Shown here: piece after piece, positions 40,253-49,514 of the stretch | Position numbering within the stretch: position 1 is the first letter of the stretch | Layout: every line of letters starts with the position of its first letter | Assembly (NCBI RefSeq): GCF_900142645.1 | Contig: NZ_FRBP01000005.1 | Location: forward strand, 1-64,000 | Direction: 5' to 3' | DNA length: 64,000 nt | Source: Eubacterium callanderi | GTDB taxonomy: Bacteria; Bacillota; Clostridia; Eubacteriales; Eubacteriaceae | Made by a program: the position numbers and the translations under genes | Notes under the pieces: generated by a model | What the model was told of the DNA's origin: nothing | The model's input: only the letters and a program-made list of their open reading frames with translations | Databases searched by the model: none

Positions 40253-41562
40253 ATGAGAAAAAATGGATTCGCCGGGAATTTATACGGAGCCTGCTGCTTT
40301 TTATCTTGGCCTTTTCGTGTATCTATTCAGTGCTGGGCCTGCTCATCTATGGTATTGTGCGAACCAACCTGTACGCGTCAGTGGACGAGATACTGCTGGC
40401 CGACCAGGGAACAACCTACGCGGCGTTGATGATGGAGGAGGGAAGTGTGCTTGAGGCCGAGGAGCCGGAGAGCGGCGATGTTGCCGCCGATCAGGCCGAG
40501 CTGATCGGCGACCTTCCCGAGATTAACCCGAGAGTGCTGTATATTGCGAGAGACAGGGATGGCAGCCCGCTCTATTATTCGGATATAAACGGCGATCTTT
40601 ATGAGGAGCTATACAAAGGCTTCACCTTTAATTCCAATGAGCTGGACACCCTGTATTTCATGACGCTGGGCGGGCGCTACCATTACCGGGCCATCAACCG
40701 GATGATCGAAAAAGCCGATGGACAGAAGGAATACCTGCAGATACTCATCAACGTTGACGCCGAGGATGAGATCCTGCGCAATGTGGTAGCGGGACTGGCT
40801 GTCTCGCTGGGCGCGGCGGTCTTTCTGTCCGCCGGCGTGGGCTGGCTGCTGTCCCGGCGCATTTTGAAGCCAGTGACTGAGGCATACCAGAAACAGACTG
40901 AGTTTGTCCAGAACGCCTCCCATGAGCTGAGGACACCGCTGACCATTATCCGGACCACCCAGGAGCTGCTCCTCAGCGACCCGGAAAGCCGGATCATTGA
41001 CAAGTTTGAGGCCATTAACCGCACCATCGACGAGACACGGCGGCTGACAAAAATGACAGAGGACCTGATCCTGCTGGCAATGACCGACACAAGCCAGACA
41101 AAACTGCAGAAAGAGCCAGTGTCCCTTGAACATTTGCTGAGTGGCGTGGGCGAGGCCTACTGTGAGATCGCGGGGCTGGAGGGCAAGAAAATGAGAATGG
41201 ATTTTCGGTTTAAGGGAAATATTGAGGCAGATTCGGACAAGCTCCGCCAGCTCGCGGTCATTCTGCTGGATAACAGCTTTAAGTATACCGAACCCGGCGA
41301 CAGCATTGCCATGAGCACTGAGGAGAAAGATGGAAAAGTGGTTTTAAGGATCAGCGATACCGGCATCGGTATCAGCGATGAGGATATGCGCCATGTCTTT
41401 GAACGCTTTTACCGCGCCGACAAGGCAAGATCCCGCCAGACTGGCGGCAGCGGTCTGGGACTGACCATTGCCGAGAATATTGCCCTGCTGCACGGCGGCA
41501 GTATCCAGATGCGGCATCATACGCCAAAGGGCGTAGAGGTAATTGTAAAGCTGCCCGCTTAG
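40249..41562 (+). CDS. Membrane sensor histidine kinase
   Basis: A 437-residue kinase that starts with TTG 40249 overlapping the regulator stop. Two membrane helices (about 12-38 and 170-195) bracket an outer sensor domain. A HAMP-like linker leads to HisKA (FVQNASHELRTPLTI, phospho-His in SHELRTP) and HATPase_c with N-box (VILLDNSFKYTEPG), G1 (ISDTGIGI) and G2 (GGSGLGLTI). The set is complete. With the neighbouring regulator it forms a two-component system of the antimicrobial or envelope-stress type, suggested by the exporter beside it. Confidence 0.9.
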   Translation: MNEKKWIRREFIRSLLLFILAFSCIYSVLGLLIYGIVRTNLYASVDEILLADQGTTYAALMMEEGSVLEAEEPESGDVAADQAELIGDLPEINPRVLYIARDRDGSPLYYSDINGDLYEELYKGFTFNSNELDTLYFMTLGGRYHYRAINRMIEKADGQKEYLQILINVDAEDEILRNVVAGLAVSLGAAVFLSAGVGWLLSRRILKPVTEAYQKQTEFVQNASHELRTPLTIIRTTQELLLSDPESRIIDKFEAINRTIDETRRLTKMTEDLILLAMTDTSQTKLQKEPVSLEHLLSGVGEAYCEIAGLEGKKMRMDFRFKGNIEADSDKLRQLAVILLDNSFKYTEPGDSIAMSTEEKDGKVVLRISDTGIGISDEDMRHVFERFYRADKARSRQTGGSGLGLTIAENIALLHGGSIQMRHHTPKGVEVIVKLPA

Positions 41563-41575
41563 CAGGCAGCCCGTG

Positions 41576-42877
41576 TCAGGAGAGCCACAGAGACAGCTGC
41601 GTCCTGCCGTCCGCGCAGCGTTCGCATTCAAAACGGCATTTTCCAGACACTGACAGGGCCTGGAGGTCTGGGGAGAGAGTGTCCAGAGGCTGTGTGCCCG
41701 GGAAGGTACAGACAACTCTCAGGCACTGACGGGAGTAGTCAAGGCTCAGCGTAAGCTCGGATTCAGAGCAGGGAGAAGCCGCCTCGCAGGCAGCGGCGGC
41801 TGTGTTCAGCACAGCGAGCAGAGTGGGGTAGAGAGTATTGTAGTCCAGGGGCAGGATATCCGGCACGCTGGCCTGGGCACTGACAGCCACGCCTTTTTCG
41901 GACAGGGCGCCCAGCCTGCCATTCACAAGGGTGTCGATCAGGTAATTGCCGCTAGTGAGAATAGGCTCTGCTGTCTCAGTCTCATCCAGCAGGTTTTGCA
42001 GCAGATGATTGGCAGGGCCGAGATCGTCATCATCTAAAAGCTTTTTGAGGACAAGCAGATGGTGCCTGAAATCATGAAGCAGCATTTCAGAGGACTGCAG
42101 CTTTTCGTTAAAGACTGCGCAGGCTTCCCGGCTCAGGGCTTTCTGGGGATCTGGCGGCGTGGTCTTTTCCTCCAGCTCCGCCACCCAGGTCAGGTTCTGG
42201 AGGCTGAAAAAAGCGACGCAGAGCAAAAGCACCAGCATGAGGGCAGTGGCAGAGGTGATGATCCAGCCGTAGAACAGATCGTTGGGCGTCAGGAAGATCC
42301 AAAGATAGAACAGCACCGGCGGGACGCAGAGGCTGGGCCAGAACCCCGTCCGGGTTGGTGTCAGGAGGTGGCTGGACATGCGGCGCATAAGTCTGAATAA
42401 AAACGGATAGGTGGCGGCCACCAGCACCACGTAAAGGCAGAGACCCGACAGGGGCCAGAGATAGCCGTCCTGTACAAAAGGACCCACCGACAGCTCTGGA
42501 AACAGCAGCCGGTTGAGAAAAGACGCCACCAGCGCGATACCAGCGTAAAAGCTGGAGATAAAGGTCAGGCAATAGAGCTTTTTAAAAAAAGGCGCGCGGA
42601 TTACAAACAGGTAAATGAGAAAGCAGCAGCCCTGCTCCAGAAACATGAGCAGATTGATGAGATTTACGTTGGAAGCGGGTTTTCCGGCGCGGATGGTATC
42701 CATAAAAACCATGGCGATAAAGATTCCGAGGATCAGGAAACCGCCAAATACAAAGAAGAGTACCGGGCGCTTCCGCTCCCAGGTCTGTCTGGCCCAGAAG
42801 GGGTAAATGCACAGAAAAGCAGGCGGTACGGTCTGCATCAGGAAGCCGAGCAGCGCCCTGAAAAAATAGAATATCAT
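41576..42877 (-). CDS. Orphan multi-helix sensor histidine kinase (HPK10-like)
   Basis: A 433-residue protein. The N-terminal 220 residues hold about six membrane helices. The phosphoacceptor helix reads LLHDFRHHLLVLKKLL, matching the DxRHH-type motif of AgrC/NatK-like kinases. The GHKL ATPase part is abridged: YLIDTLVNGRL occupies the N-box place but the glycine boxes are weak, so catalytic competence is doubtful. It converges with the two-component kinase gene 13 bases away. No response-regulator gene adjoins it. Confidence 0.6.
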   Translation of the reverse strand: MIFYFFRALLGFLMQTVPPAFLCIYPFWARQTWERKRPVLFFVFGGFLILGIFIAMVFMDTIRAGKPASNVNLINLLMFLEQGCCFLIYLFVIRAPFFKKLYCLTFISSFYAGIALVASFLNRLLFPELSVGPFVQDGYLWPLSGLCLYVVLVAATYPFLFRLMRRMSSHLLTPTRTGFWPSLCVPPVLFYLWIFLTPNDLFYGWIITSATALMLVLLLCVAFFSLQNLTWVAELEEKTTPPDPQKALSREACAVFNEKLQSSEMLLHDFRHHLLVLKKLLDDDDLGPANHLLQNLLDETETAEPILTSGNYLIDTLVNGRLGALSEKGVAVSAQASVPDILPLDYNTLYPTLLAVLNTAAAACEAASPCSESELTLSLDYSRQCLRVVCTFPGTQPLDTLSPDLQALSVSGKCRFECERCADGRTQLSLWLS

Positions 42878-42954
42878 AAGTTACACTCCTGTCAAACGAG
42901 GTTGTAAAGCTTTGCTGATTACAGTTTATCACAAAAAAATATGGTGGACAACGA

Positions 42955-42991
42955 TTAAAAAACAGCAGCGCCCAGGCGTGCTGTTTTTTAA
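42955..42991 (-). terminator. Intrinsic terminator
   Basis: TTAAAAAACAGCA pairs perfectly with TGCTGTTTTTTAA (42979-42991). It ends the DUF308 gene transcript on the minus strand. Confidence 0.8.
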
Positions 42992-43000
42992 AAAGACTGT

Positions 43001-43585
43001 TTATTTTTTCATCCTGCCATTGGTTTTGGATAAACGGTAGGCCAGGGTACAGAAAGAGATGCCCATTGATAAAAAGGCAATGCCAGCCCAGATCACAATG
43101 GTGAAGGCGGCAAAGACAGGGTGGAACAAGAGCACTATGGAAAGAATGACAACCACAATGCCCAGGGCCAGTGTCCAGCCCCATGCCTTATCGCCCTTTG
43201 ATTTGGCCGTAAAGGCAAAGCCGATGGTGTTAAAGCCGCCGAATAGAATGGCAAAGGCAACGTAAAAGACCAGCACATCTGCGGTAATGCCCATGTTGGC
43301 AATCATGATAATGCCGAGAACGAGCATCAGAATCCCGGATACCAGATTCCAGCCCCATGCAGGAATGCTTTTGCGGTTGATCAGGGTAACCGCAGTGGAG
43401 GCGAGTCCGGAGATCAGAAATGTGATGGCAAAAACAATGGCAAGGGCAGCAAATCCATTGGCTGGCGTAAAAAACAGCCAGACACCAAGGCCGATGGCGA
43501 GGATACCAAGAATCAGAAAAACCCACCAGTGTTTGATGGCACCTGTAAGCTCCTCCTCAAAATTTTCAAACGATTCTTTATTCAT
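43001..43585 (-). CDS. HdeD/DUF308-family membrane protein
   Basis: A 194-residue protein with six closely spaced helices arranged as three similar pairs (GILAIGLGVWLFFTP, GILMLVLGIIMI, GIVVVILSIVLLFHP), the internal repeat of DUF308/HdeD. In E. coli HdeD is linked to acid resistance; the molecular role is unclear. It has a terminator of its own and no operon partner. Confidence 0.8.
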   Translation of the reverse strand: MNKESFENFEEELTGAIKHWWVFLILGILAIGLGVWLFFTPANGFAALAIVFAITFLISGLASTAVTLINRKSIPAWGWNLVSGILMLVLGIIMIANMGITADVLVFYVAFAILFGGFNTIGFAFTAKSKGDKAWGWTLALGIVVVILSIVLLFHPVFAAFTIVIWAGIAFLSMGISFCTLAYRLSKTNGRMKK

Positions 43586-43808
43586 ATCAAACTCCTTTCA
43601 TAAAATAGTGGTTGAAAAACGATTGGTTTTATTATATCGGATGGAAGAGGGCCGCGCAATAAAACCGCACAAATAGCAGGTTTAACCGCCTGAATGCAGC
43701 TTTAGAGAAAGCATTTAGGCGGTCAGACGAGCCATTTGTGCGGCCGAAGACAAAAAGGCTGAGGACTGTGCTATAATGAATAAAATGTTTAAAGAGGAGG
43801 AGTAACAA

Positions 43809-44003
43809 ATGGCTGAATGTCATAACAAACTGGACTGTGCCTGTACCTATCCGGGCTGTCCTCGTCATGGGAAATGCTGTGAATGTGTGGCCCACCATCG
43901 TGATACCGAGGGAGGCTTTCCAGGCTGTTTTTTCACAAAAGAAGGTGAAGCTTTGTGGGATAGGAGCTTTGAAGCCTTAATGAAGGACAGAGAAAACAAC
44001 TAA
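43809..44003 (+). CDS. DUF6485-like cysteine-rich small protein
   Basis: A 64-residue protein after AGAGGAGGAG. It has eight Cys and three His in its first 50 residues (CHNKLDCACTYPGCPRHGKC then CECVAHH), strongly suggesting metal binding. It matches the short DUF6485 proteins of anaerobic Firmicutes by recall. Its stop abuts the cstA start with no gap. Confidence 0.7.
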   Translation: MAECHNKLDCACTYPGCPRHGKCCECVAHHRDTEGGFPGCFFTKEGEALWDRSFEALMKDRENN

Positions 44004-45428
44004 ATGATTACCTTTTTTGCTGCGCTGGCGATTTTAATCGCCGGATATTTTACGTACAGCAAAGTGGTCGAGCGGATATTCGGGCCTGATGACCGGCCCA
44101 CGCCAGCCACTACCATGACCGACGGCGTGGACTATGTGCCCATGAAACAGTGGAAGATCTTTCTGATCCAGCTGCTCAACATTGCTGGCCTGGGGCCCAT
44201 CTTTGGCGCCATCTCCGGCGCACTGTGGGGACCCGTTGTTTTTTTATGGATTGTTTTCGGCACCATTTTTGCCGGCGGCGTCCACGATTTCCTGTCTGGG
44301 ATGATCTCCATCCGCCACAGGGGCAACAGTATTTCTGAGATTGTGGGAATTTATCTTGGAAAGGGTATGAAGACCGTTATGCGCGTCTTTTCCGTGGTGC
44401 TGCTGGTACTGGTGGGCACTGTTTTTGCCACAGGACCTGCGGCGCTTCTGGCCATGCTTACGCCCGATGCGCTGGATGCTGGCTTCTGGCTCATTGTGGT
44501 TTTGATTTATTATTTCGCGGCAACTCTGCTGCCCATTGACAAGGTTATCGGGAAAATCTATCCCTTTTTCGGTATTTGTCTGATCATCATGGCGCTGGGC
44601 GTGGCCGGCGGCATCATCATCCAGGGCTACACCATTCCAGAGCTGACCCTGCAGAATCTGCACCCCAAGGAGCTGCCTGTCTGGCCGCTGATGTTTGTGA
44701 CCGTGGCCTGCGGCGCGATTTCCGGCTTTCATGCTACCCAGTCGCCTATGATGGCGCGGTGCATAACCAGTGAAAAGCAGGGGCGCTCCATCTTTTACGG
44801 CGCTATGGTGGCCGAGGGCGTCATCGCCCTGATCTGGGCCGCGGCGGGCGTAGCTTTTTATCAGTCCACCGGCGGGCTTCAGGAAGCCCTTGCCGCCTAT
44901 GGGGGACAGGGCGGCGTGGTCTATGAGATCTGCAATACCCTGCTGGGACCAGCGGGCATGGTGCTGGCCATGATCGGCGTTATTGCCTGCCCTATCTCCT
45001 CGGGCGACACAGCCTTCAGGAGCGCGCGCCTCACCATTGCGGACTGGTTTGACATCTCCCAGGACAAGATGCGCACCCGCCTGTATATCACCGTCCCGCT
45101 GCTGCTGGTGGGCCTGCTTTTATCCCAGATTGATTTTGATATTGTGTGGCGGTATTTTTCCTGGAGCAACCAGACGCTGGCCATGATCGCGCTGTGGGCC
45201 GGGGCGGTATACCTGTGCAGAAACCAGAAGAATTTCTGGATCGCCGCGGTTCCGGCCACCTTTATGTCGGCCGTCAGCGCTACCTATATCCTCATGGCAG
45301 AGGAGGGCCTGCGCCTGCCCGTCGCCTTTGCCTACCCGGCGGGGGTTATCTTTGCCGCAGCCTGCGCGGTGGTGTTTTATTTTAAGGCGGTGCGCCCTCC
45401 GCAGGCGCTCAGGCCCGAGAAAATGTAA
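44004..45428 (+). CDS. cstA: CstA-family peptide/pyruvate transporter
   Basis: A 474-residue multi-helix membrane protein of the CstA family, short clostridial type (about 470 rather than 700 residues). Landmarks include GPIFGAISGALWGP, the following FGTIFAGGVHDFLSGMISIRHRG, the FHATQSPMMARCI loop, and GDTAFRSARLTIAD. Family members take up peptides during starvation or pyruvate. It is coupled to the Cys-rich small protein and followed by a recurrent-type terminator. Confidence 0.85.
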   Translation: MITFFAALAILIAGYFTYSKVVERIFGPDDRPTPATTMTDGVDYVPMKQWKIFLIQLLNIAGLGPIFGAISGALWGPVVFLWIVFGTIFAGGVHDFLSGMISIRHRGNSISEIVGIYLGKGMKTVMRVFSVVLLVLVGTVFATGPAALLAMLTPDALDAGFWLIVVLIYYFAATLLPIDKVIGKIYPFFGICLIIMALGVAGGIIIQGYTIPELTLQNLHPKELPVWPLMFVTVACGAISGFHATQSPMMARCITSEKQGRSIFYGAMVAEGVIALIWAAAGVAFYQSTGGLQEALAAYGGQGGVVYEICNTLLGPAGMVLAMIGVIACPISSGDTAFRSARLTIADWFDISQDKMRTRLYITVPLLLVGLLLSQIDFDIVWRYFSWSNQTLAMIALWAGAVYLCRNQKNFWIAAVPATFMSAVSATYILMAEEGLRLPVAFAYPAGVIFAAACAVVFYFKAVRPPQALRPEKM

Positions 45429-45433
45429 GGAAT

Positions 45434-45468
45434 GAGGTACGGCGTGTTTTAGACCGTACCGTTTTTTA
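45434..45468 (+). terminator. Intrinsic terminator (GGTACGG family)
   Basis: GGTACGG (45436-45442) pairs with CCGTACC (45454-45460), then GTTTTTTAAA. Same arm sequence as the terminators at 31035 and 57151. Confidence 0.8.
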
Positions 45469-45484
45469 AACGAGAGGAGAACCC

Positions 45485-46495
45485 ATGAAAACAAGACGGA
45501 GTGCCCGGGGACTGCTGCTGGCAGCCCTTTTGCTGATGAGTATCCTGCTGCCTGGCTGTGTCGCCCGGCAGGCAGAAAATAAAGAAGCCCCGACCGATTA
45601 CGCTGTGGCGGCGAACTGGCTGGCGATGCCCGATACGCCCGATAAGCCTGTGGATGTCTTTTACCTGTATCCTACGGCCTGGCATAAGGAAAGCGCGGAG
45701 GAGCCTAACATCTGCACTGTTGACAACGCCACCCTGCGCGAGACCGCGCCCGAAATGCTGAGACAGCAGGCCAGCGTCTTTGAGCCTGTGGCCAATGTCT
45801 ACGCGCCCTATTACCGGCAGGCCGACGCGGCTTACTGCCTGGGCCTGTCCCATGACGAGGAATACGCTCTGCTGAACGGCGTGCCCAAGACAGACGTGTT
45901 CGCAGCCTTCGACTACTATCTTGAGCACGAAAACAACGGCCGCCCTTTTATCCTGGCCGGTCATTCCCAGGGCTCCAACATGCTGCTCTACCTGCTGGAT
46001 GAGTACATGGAAAAAAATCCCGAGGTGTATGCGCGTATGGTGGCCGCCTACGTGATTGGTTATTCTGTTACTGGGGACTACCTCGCCCAGAACCCACATC
46101 TCCGGTTTGCAGAGGCGGCCGATGATACGGGTGTGATCATCTCCTACAATACCGAAGCGCCAGGTGTCACAGCGGATAACCCTGTACTGCTGCCCGGCGC
46201 AAAGGTCATCAACCCCATCAGCTGGACCCGGGATGAGACCCTCGCGCCAGCAGAGCAGAGCCTCGGCTCTGCCAGCAGAGAGGACCCGTCTGTCAAGAGC
46301 CTCCCCTCCGCTGACGCCCGTATCGATAAAGTCCGCGGCGTCCTAATCTGTGACAACCAGGACACCGATGCTCTAGCTCCCGGAAACGCTGTCTTTCCAG
46401 AGGGCGTTTACCACGGGTACGACTATGCCTTCTATTACTACAACCTCCGCGAGAACGCAGGGCAGCGGATCGAGGCTTATTTAGCGAGGCGGTAG
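45485..46495 (+). CDS. DUF3089-family lipoprotein, alpha/beta hydrolase fold
   Basis: A 336-residue lipoprotein: signal peptide with lipobox LPGC (Cys25). The body follows DUF3089: DVFYLYPTAW near the start, then a nucleophile elbow GHSQGSN, and YHGYDYAFYYYNLRENA near the end with the likely His. Probably an extracellular esterase or lipase-like enzyme; substrate unknown. Ribosome site AGAGGAGA. Converges with tspO across a bidirectional terminator. Confidence 0.8.
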   Translation: MKTRRSARGLLLAALLLMSILLPGCVARQAENKEAPTDYAVAANWLAMPDTPDKPVDVFYLYPTAWHKESAEEPNICTVDNATLRETAPEMLRQQASVFEPVANVYAPYYRQADAAYCLGLSHDEEYALLNGVPKTDVFAAFDYYLEHENNGRPFILAGHSQGSNMLLYLLDEYMEKNPEVYARMVAAYVIGYSVTGDYLAQNPHLRFAEAADDTGVIISYNTEAPGVTADNPVLLPGAKVINPISWTRDETLAPAEQSLGSASREDPSVKSLPSADARIDKVRGVLICDNQDTDALAPGNAVFPEGVYHGYDYAFYYYNLRENAGQRIEAYLARR

Positions 46496-46594
46496 CCGAT
46501 TACCAATCCCATGCGGGCCGGAGGAGAACAATGCGATAATCGTATTGATCAACCCCGGAAAAATAATCGACTGAAATATGCGACCCCATCTATT

Positions 46595-46633
46595 AAAAAG
46601 AAACTGAAAACCTGACGTTTTCAGTTTCTTTTT
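46595..46633. terminator. Bidirectional intrinsic terminator
   Basis: AAAAAGAAACTGAAAAC pairs perfectly with GTTTTCAGTTTCTTTTT (46617-46633), loop CTGAC. Serves the convergent lipoprotein and tspO genes. Confidence 0.9.
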
Positions 46634-46643
46634 AAGTGCCACC

Positions 46644-47126
46644 TCAATTGAGAATGGCAAAAGCGATGTTCAGATAGGTAGCGAACAGAATCCAGAGGAG
46701 GTAGGGCACCATGAGGCCCGCAGCCAGAGTGGAGATCTTTTTAAACCACACAATACAGGCGATGACCGCCGCGTCCAGGAGCAGGATAACCACGGCTGCC
46801 AGCCAGAAGGAGCTGCCGCCAAAAAAGAGGATACTCCACAAAAAGTTGAGGAGCAGCTGAATGACAAAAAGCCCGGCAGCTGAGCGTTTGAGCTTTTCGT
46901 CTGTGTTCGTCCGTAAAACCAGAAAAATGGCAATGCCCATGAGCAGGTAGAGCACGATCCAGACCGGCCCGAACACCGAGCCCGGCGGCGACAGGGGCGC
47001 CTTGTTTAGCATGGCGTATTTACCGGCAATGTCGCCGGCCAGAAGTGAGGAGCAGAAGCCCACCAGCTCCACCACCACCACGGCGAGGATTAACTGAAGA
47101 ATAGGTATTAATTTATTTTTAGTCAT
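46644..47126 (-). CDS. tspO: TspO/MBR-family membrane protein
   Basis: A 160-residue five-helix protein with the TspO landmarks: APLSPPGSVFGPVWIVLYLLMGIA in the first loop and helix 2, then LLNFLWSILFFGG and the PYLLWILFATYLNIA end. TspO binds porphyrins and sterol-like ligands at the membrane and is linked to tetrapyrrole stress. Ribosome site GGAGGTAA on the minus strand. Monocistronic. Confidence 0.85.
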   Translation of the reverse strand: MTKNKLIPILQLILAVVVVELVGFCSSLLAGDIAGKYAMLNKAPLSPPGSVFGPVWIVLYLLMGIAIFLVLRTNTDEKLKRSAAGLFVIQLLLNFLWSILFFGGSSFWLAAVVILLLDAAVIACIVWFKKISTLAAGLMVPYLLWILFATYLNIAFAILN

Positions 47127-47336
47127 GATATTACCTCCTTTAAGGCTTTTGTTTTAATCATATTTATCCAGAATCGGGCTTGTGAAACAAAAAACAGCCT
47201 GCAGACAACACGGATCACCGTATTCATTTGCGCCCGGGTGTGCTAAGATAAGAATAACAGAGGCTGCTTTACGGCGATGTTCGGATCGCTGTGGGGTTAC
47301 CTGCTGCAGTAGAAAAAAGAATATGAGGTGAACCAA

Positions 47337-47921
47337 ATGACTGAAAGAGAAAAAATGCTGGCGGGTGAGCTGTACGACTGCAGCGATCCGGAGCTGCTGG
47401 CGCAGTGGCACAAAGCCAAAAACCTGGTGCGGGCCTATAACCAGACAGCTTCAGAAAATTTGGATGAGAAAGACCGGATTTTGGGGGCCCTTTTGGGAAA
47501 GCGTGGTGCAAACCTGTGGATAACACCGCCGTTTTATGTGGATTATGGCGTCAACATCTGCTTTGGTGAGAACTGCGAGGTCAACATGAACTGCACATTT
47601 TTGGACGATAATAAAATCGTCATCGGGGACAATGCCCTCATCGCGCCCAATGTCCAGATATACACGGCATTTCATCCGGCCAGCGCGGCGGACCGTTTCG
47701 GACCGCCCAGAGAGGACGGGAGCTTTGCTTTCTGCAAGACCCAGACCGCGCCAGTTATCATCGGCGATAATGTCTGGATTGGCGGCGGAGCCATTATTCT
47801 GCCCGGTGTCACCATTGGCGATAATGTGGTCATCGGCGCGGGCAGTGTGGTGACAAAGGATATTCCATCAGATAAGGTTGCGATCGGAAGCCCCTGCCGG
47901 GCTGTCCGGGAGAATACATGA
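47337..47921 (+). CDS. Maltose/galactoside O-acetyltransferase-type enzyme
   Basis: A 194-residue left-handed beta-helix acetyltransferase. ATG 47337 follows GAGGTG; an in-frame GTG at 47328 is the weaker start. The Maa/LacA N-terminal cap (MTEREKMLAGELYDCSDPEL) and the hexapeptide repeats are clear, with the catalytic His region YTAFHPASAADR, and VWIGGGAIILPGVTIGDNVVIGAGS followed by SPCRAVRE. It moves acetyl from acetyl-CoA to a sugar in the cytoplasm. Confidence 0.9.
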   Translation: MTEREKMLAGELYDCSDPELLAQWHKAKNLVRAYNQTASENLDEKDRILGALLGKRGANLWITPPFYVDYGVNICFGENCEVNMNCTFLDDNKIVIGDNALIAPNVQIYTAFHPASAADRFGPPREDGSFAFCKTQTAPVIIGDNVWIGGGAIILPGVTIGDNVVIGAGSVVTKDIPSDKVAIGSPCRAVRENT

Positions 47922-48035
47922 GCGTGGAACCGTTCTGACTGAAGCTGAGGACAGAGCAGTTTTAATTGGTTGTACTTCTGCTGTACTCCCTACGGTATCA
48001 TAGAGGAAAGAATACCCGTGAAGGAGGAACAGAAA

Positions 48036-48248
48036 ATGAAACTGCGGAAAACCATTAAGAAGAATTTCAGCCCGCTCCTGGCAGCGCTGCTGGTAACGCT
48101 CCTGCTGGCAGTCATGATTTTAATGGTGGGCCTGATCGGCCGCTCCATAAAGGATCAGATGCTGCGCTCAGGTAGTCTGCCCCAGGGGCAGATCGTCAGC
48201 CTCGCAGAGGAAACGCGCTCGGGAGGCGAAAAGCGTGGTGTTTTATAA
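48036..48248 (+). CDS. Small membrane protein
   Basis: About 70 residues from ATG 48036 behind AAGGAGG (48021-48027). One helix (LAALLVTLLLAVMILMVGLI) after a basic start, then a charged tail. No family is recognised. Alone between two non-coding stretches; a terminator follows. Confidence 0.5.
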   Translation: MKLRKTIKKNFSPLLAALLVTLLLAVMILMVGLIGRSIKDQMLRSGSLPQGQIVSLAEETRSGGEKRGVL

Positions 48249-48298
48249 AAAGAATAATATTTCTGGAAACTTCCGGCGCTGCCAAAGGGCAGCGATAC

Positions 48299-48347
48299 CA
48301 AAAAGGGTCTGCTGAAATCATTGCGATTTTGGCGGGCTCTTTTTTAT
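48299..48347 (+). terminator. Intrinsic terminator with long stem
   Basis: AAAAAGGGTCTGCTGAAATC pairs, with several G-T pairs, with the segment around 48327-48347 that ends CTCTTTTTT. Ends the small membrane-protein transcript. Confidence 0.65.
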
Positions 48348-48370
48348 TTATGAAGAATTTCTTAAGTGTA

Positions 48371-48435
48371 TTGACAATTCGTCTAGATGAATGTATTATT
48401 GTATTAAGTTCTTAGTACAACAATACAGTAATACA
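48371..48435 (+). promoter_or_regulatory. Promoter and GntR-type operator of the ABC operon
   Basis: TTGACA (48371-48376), 17-base spacer, TATTAT (48394-48399). The arms TGTATTATTGTATT (48392-48405) and AATACAGTAATACA (48422-48435) are inverted with one mismatch and a 16-base spacer; the left arm covers the -10. This suits autorepression by the YtrA-type regulator encoded next. Confidence 0.8.
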
Positions 48436-48447
48436 AAGGAGGACATT

Positions 48448-48816
48448 ATGGAATGGATCATTGATTCCGACCGGCCGGTATACAAACAGCTCATCGAGCA
48501 GATAGAACTCCGGATCGTTTCCGGTCTTTTCGCCCCAGGCGATAAATTGCCATCGGTCAGAGAAATGGCGGCAGAGGCTTCAGTCAATCCGAACACTATG
48601 CAGAAAGCACTTTCGGAGCTGGAGCGGACAGGCCTTGTGTATGCGCAGCGGACAAGCGGCAGATTCATAACGGAGGATAATAAAATGATACAGGAAACAA
48701 AAGAAAATTTAGCGATCAAGGAAATTGAAAACTTCCTGGAAAAAATGGAAAAGCTCGGATTTAAGAAAGAAGATATCATCACACTGATGGAACGTGAGGA
48801 TAAGGAGGGAAAATAA
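48448..48816 (+). CDS. YtrA-type GntR regulator
   Basis: A 122-residue regulator from ATG 48448 (AAAGGAGGA at 48436-48444). It has the GntR winged helix (DRPVYKQLIEQIELRIVSGLFAPGDKLPSVREMAAEASVNPNTMQKALSELERTGLV region) and only a short coiled tail, with no ligand domain, which defines the YtrA subfamily. These repress ABC exporters for lipopeptides and cell-wall antibiotics. Its last base overlaps the ATPase start. Confidence 0.85.
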   Translation: MEWIIDSDRPVYKQLIEQIELRIVSGLFAPGDKLPSVREMAAEASVNPNTMQKALSELERTGLVYAQRTSGRFITEDNKMIQETKENLAIKEIENFLEKMEKLGFKKEDIITLMEREDKEGK

Positions 48817-49514
48817 TGAACCCAATTTTAGAATGCATTGACCTGACAAAGAAGTTCGGCACCAAGGAAGCCTTGTCCGAAGTGAACTGTCAGCTTCCAA
48901 GAGGCCGTATCATTGGGCTTTTAGGTCCCAACGGCAGCGGCAAGACCACACTTATCAAGACAGCGACCGGGCTTCTGACCCCCACGTCCGGACAGCTTCT
49001 GGTGGCTGGCATGGCCCCCTCGGTCGAGACCAAGAAGATTGTGTCCTACCTGCCAGACCGCACCTATTTAAGCGACTGGATGACCGTCACCCAGCTCATC
49101 GCCTTCTTTGACGATTTCTACGAAGATTTTAACAGCGTGAAGGCCTACAATATGATCAGCGACCTGGGCATCGACACTAAGGACCGCATCAAGACCATGT
49201 CCAAGGGGACCAAGGAAAAGGTCCAGCTGATCCTGGTCATGAGCCGCGACGCAGAGCTGTATCTTTTAGATGAGCCCATCGGCGGGGTCGACCCGGCCGC
49301 GCGGGATTACATCCTGGGAACCATCATTACCAATTATAACGAAAACGCGACTGTGGTCATCTCGACCCATCTGATCGCCGATATTGAAAAGGTGCTGGAC
49401 GAGGTGGTGTTCATCAACCAGGGACGCATCGTCATGAATGCCAGCGTGGATGAAATCAGAGAAAAACAGCATAAATCCGTGGATGAGCTGTTTAGAGAGG
49501 TGTTCAAATGTTAG
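48816..49514 (+). CDS. ABC transporter ATPase (YtrB/CcmA type)
   Basis: A 232-residue ATPase: Walker A GPNGSGKTTLI, Walker B LYLLDEPIGGVD and H-loop VISTHLIAD. The signature position reads MSKGTKEKVQL, the degenerate form typical of this subfamily, not LSGGQ. It forms an exporter with the following membrane protein and is co-regulated by the GntR protein. Confidence 0.85.
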   Translation: MNPILECIDLTKKFGTKEALSEVNCQLPRGRIIGLLGPNGSGKTTLIKTATGLLTPTSGQLLVAGMAPSVETKKIVSYLPDRTYLSDWMTVTQLIAFFDDFYEDFNSVKAYNMISDLGIDTKDRIKTMSKGTKEKVQLILVMSRDAELYLLDEPIGGVDPAARDYILGTIITNYNENATVVISTHLIADIEKVLDEVVFINQGRIVMNASVDEIREKQHKSVDELFREVFKC

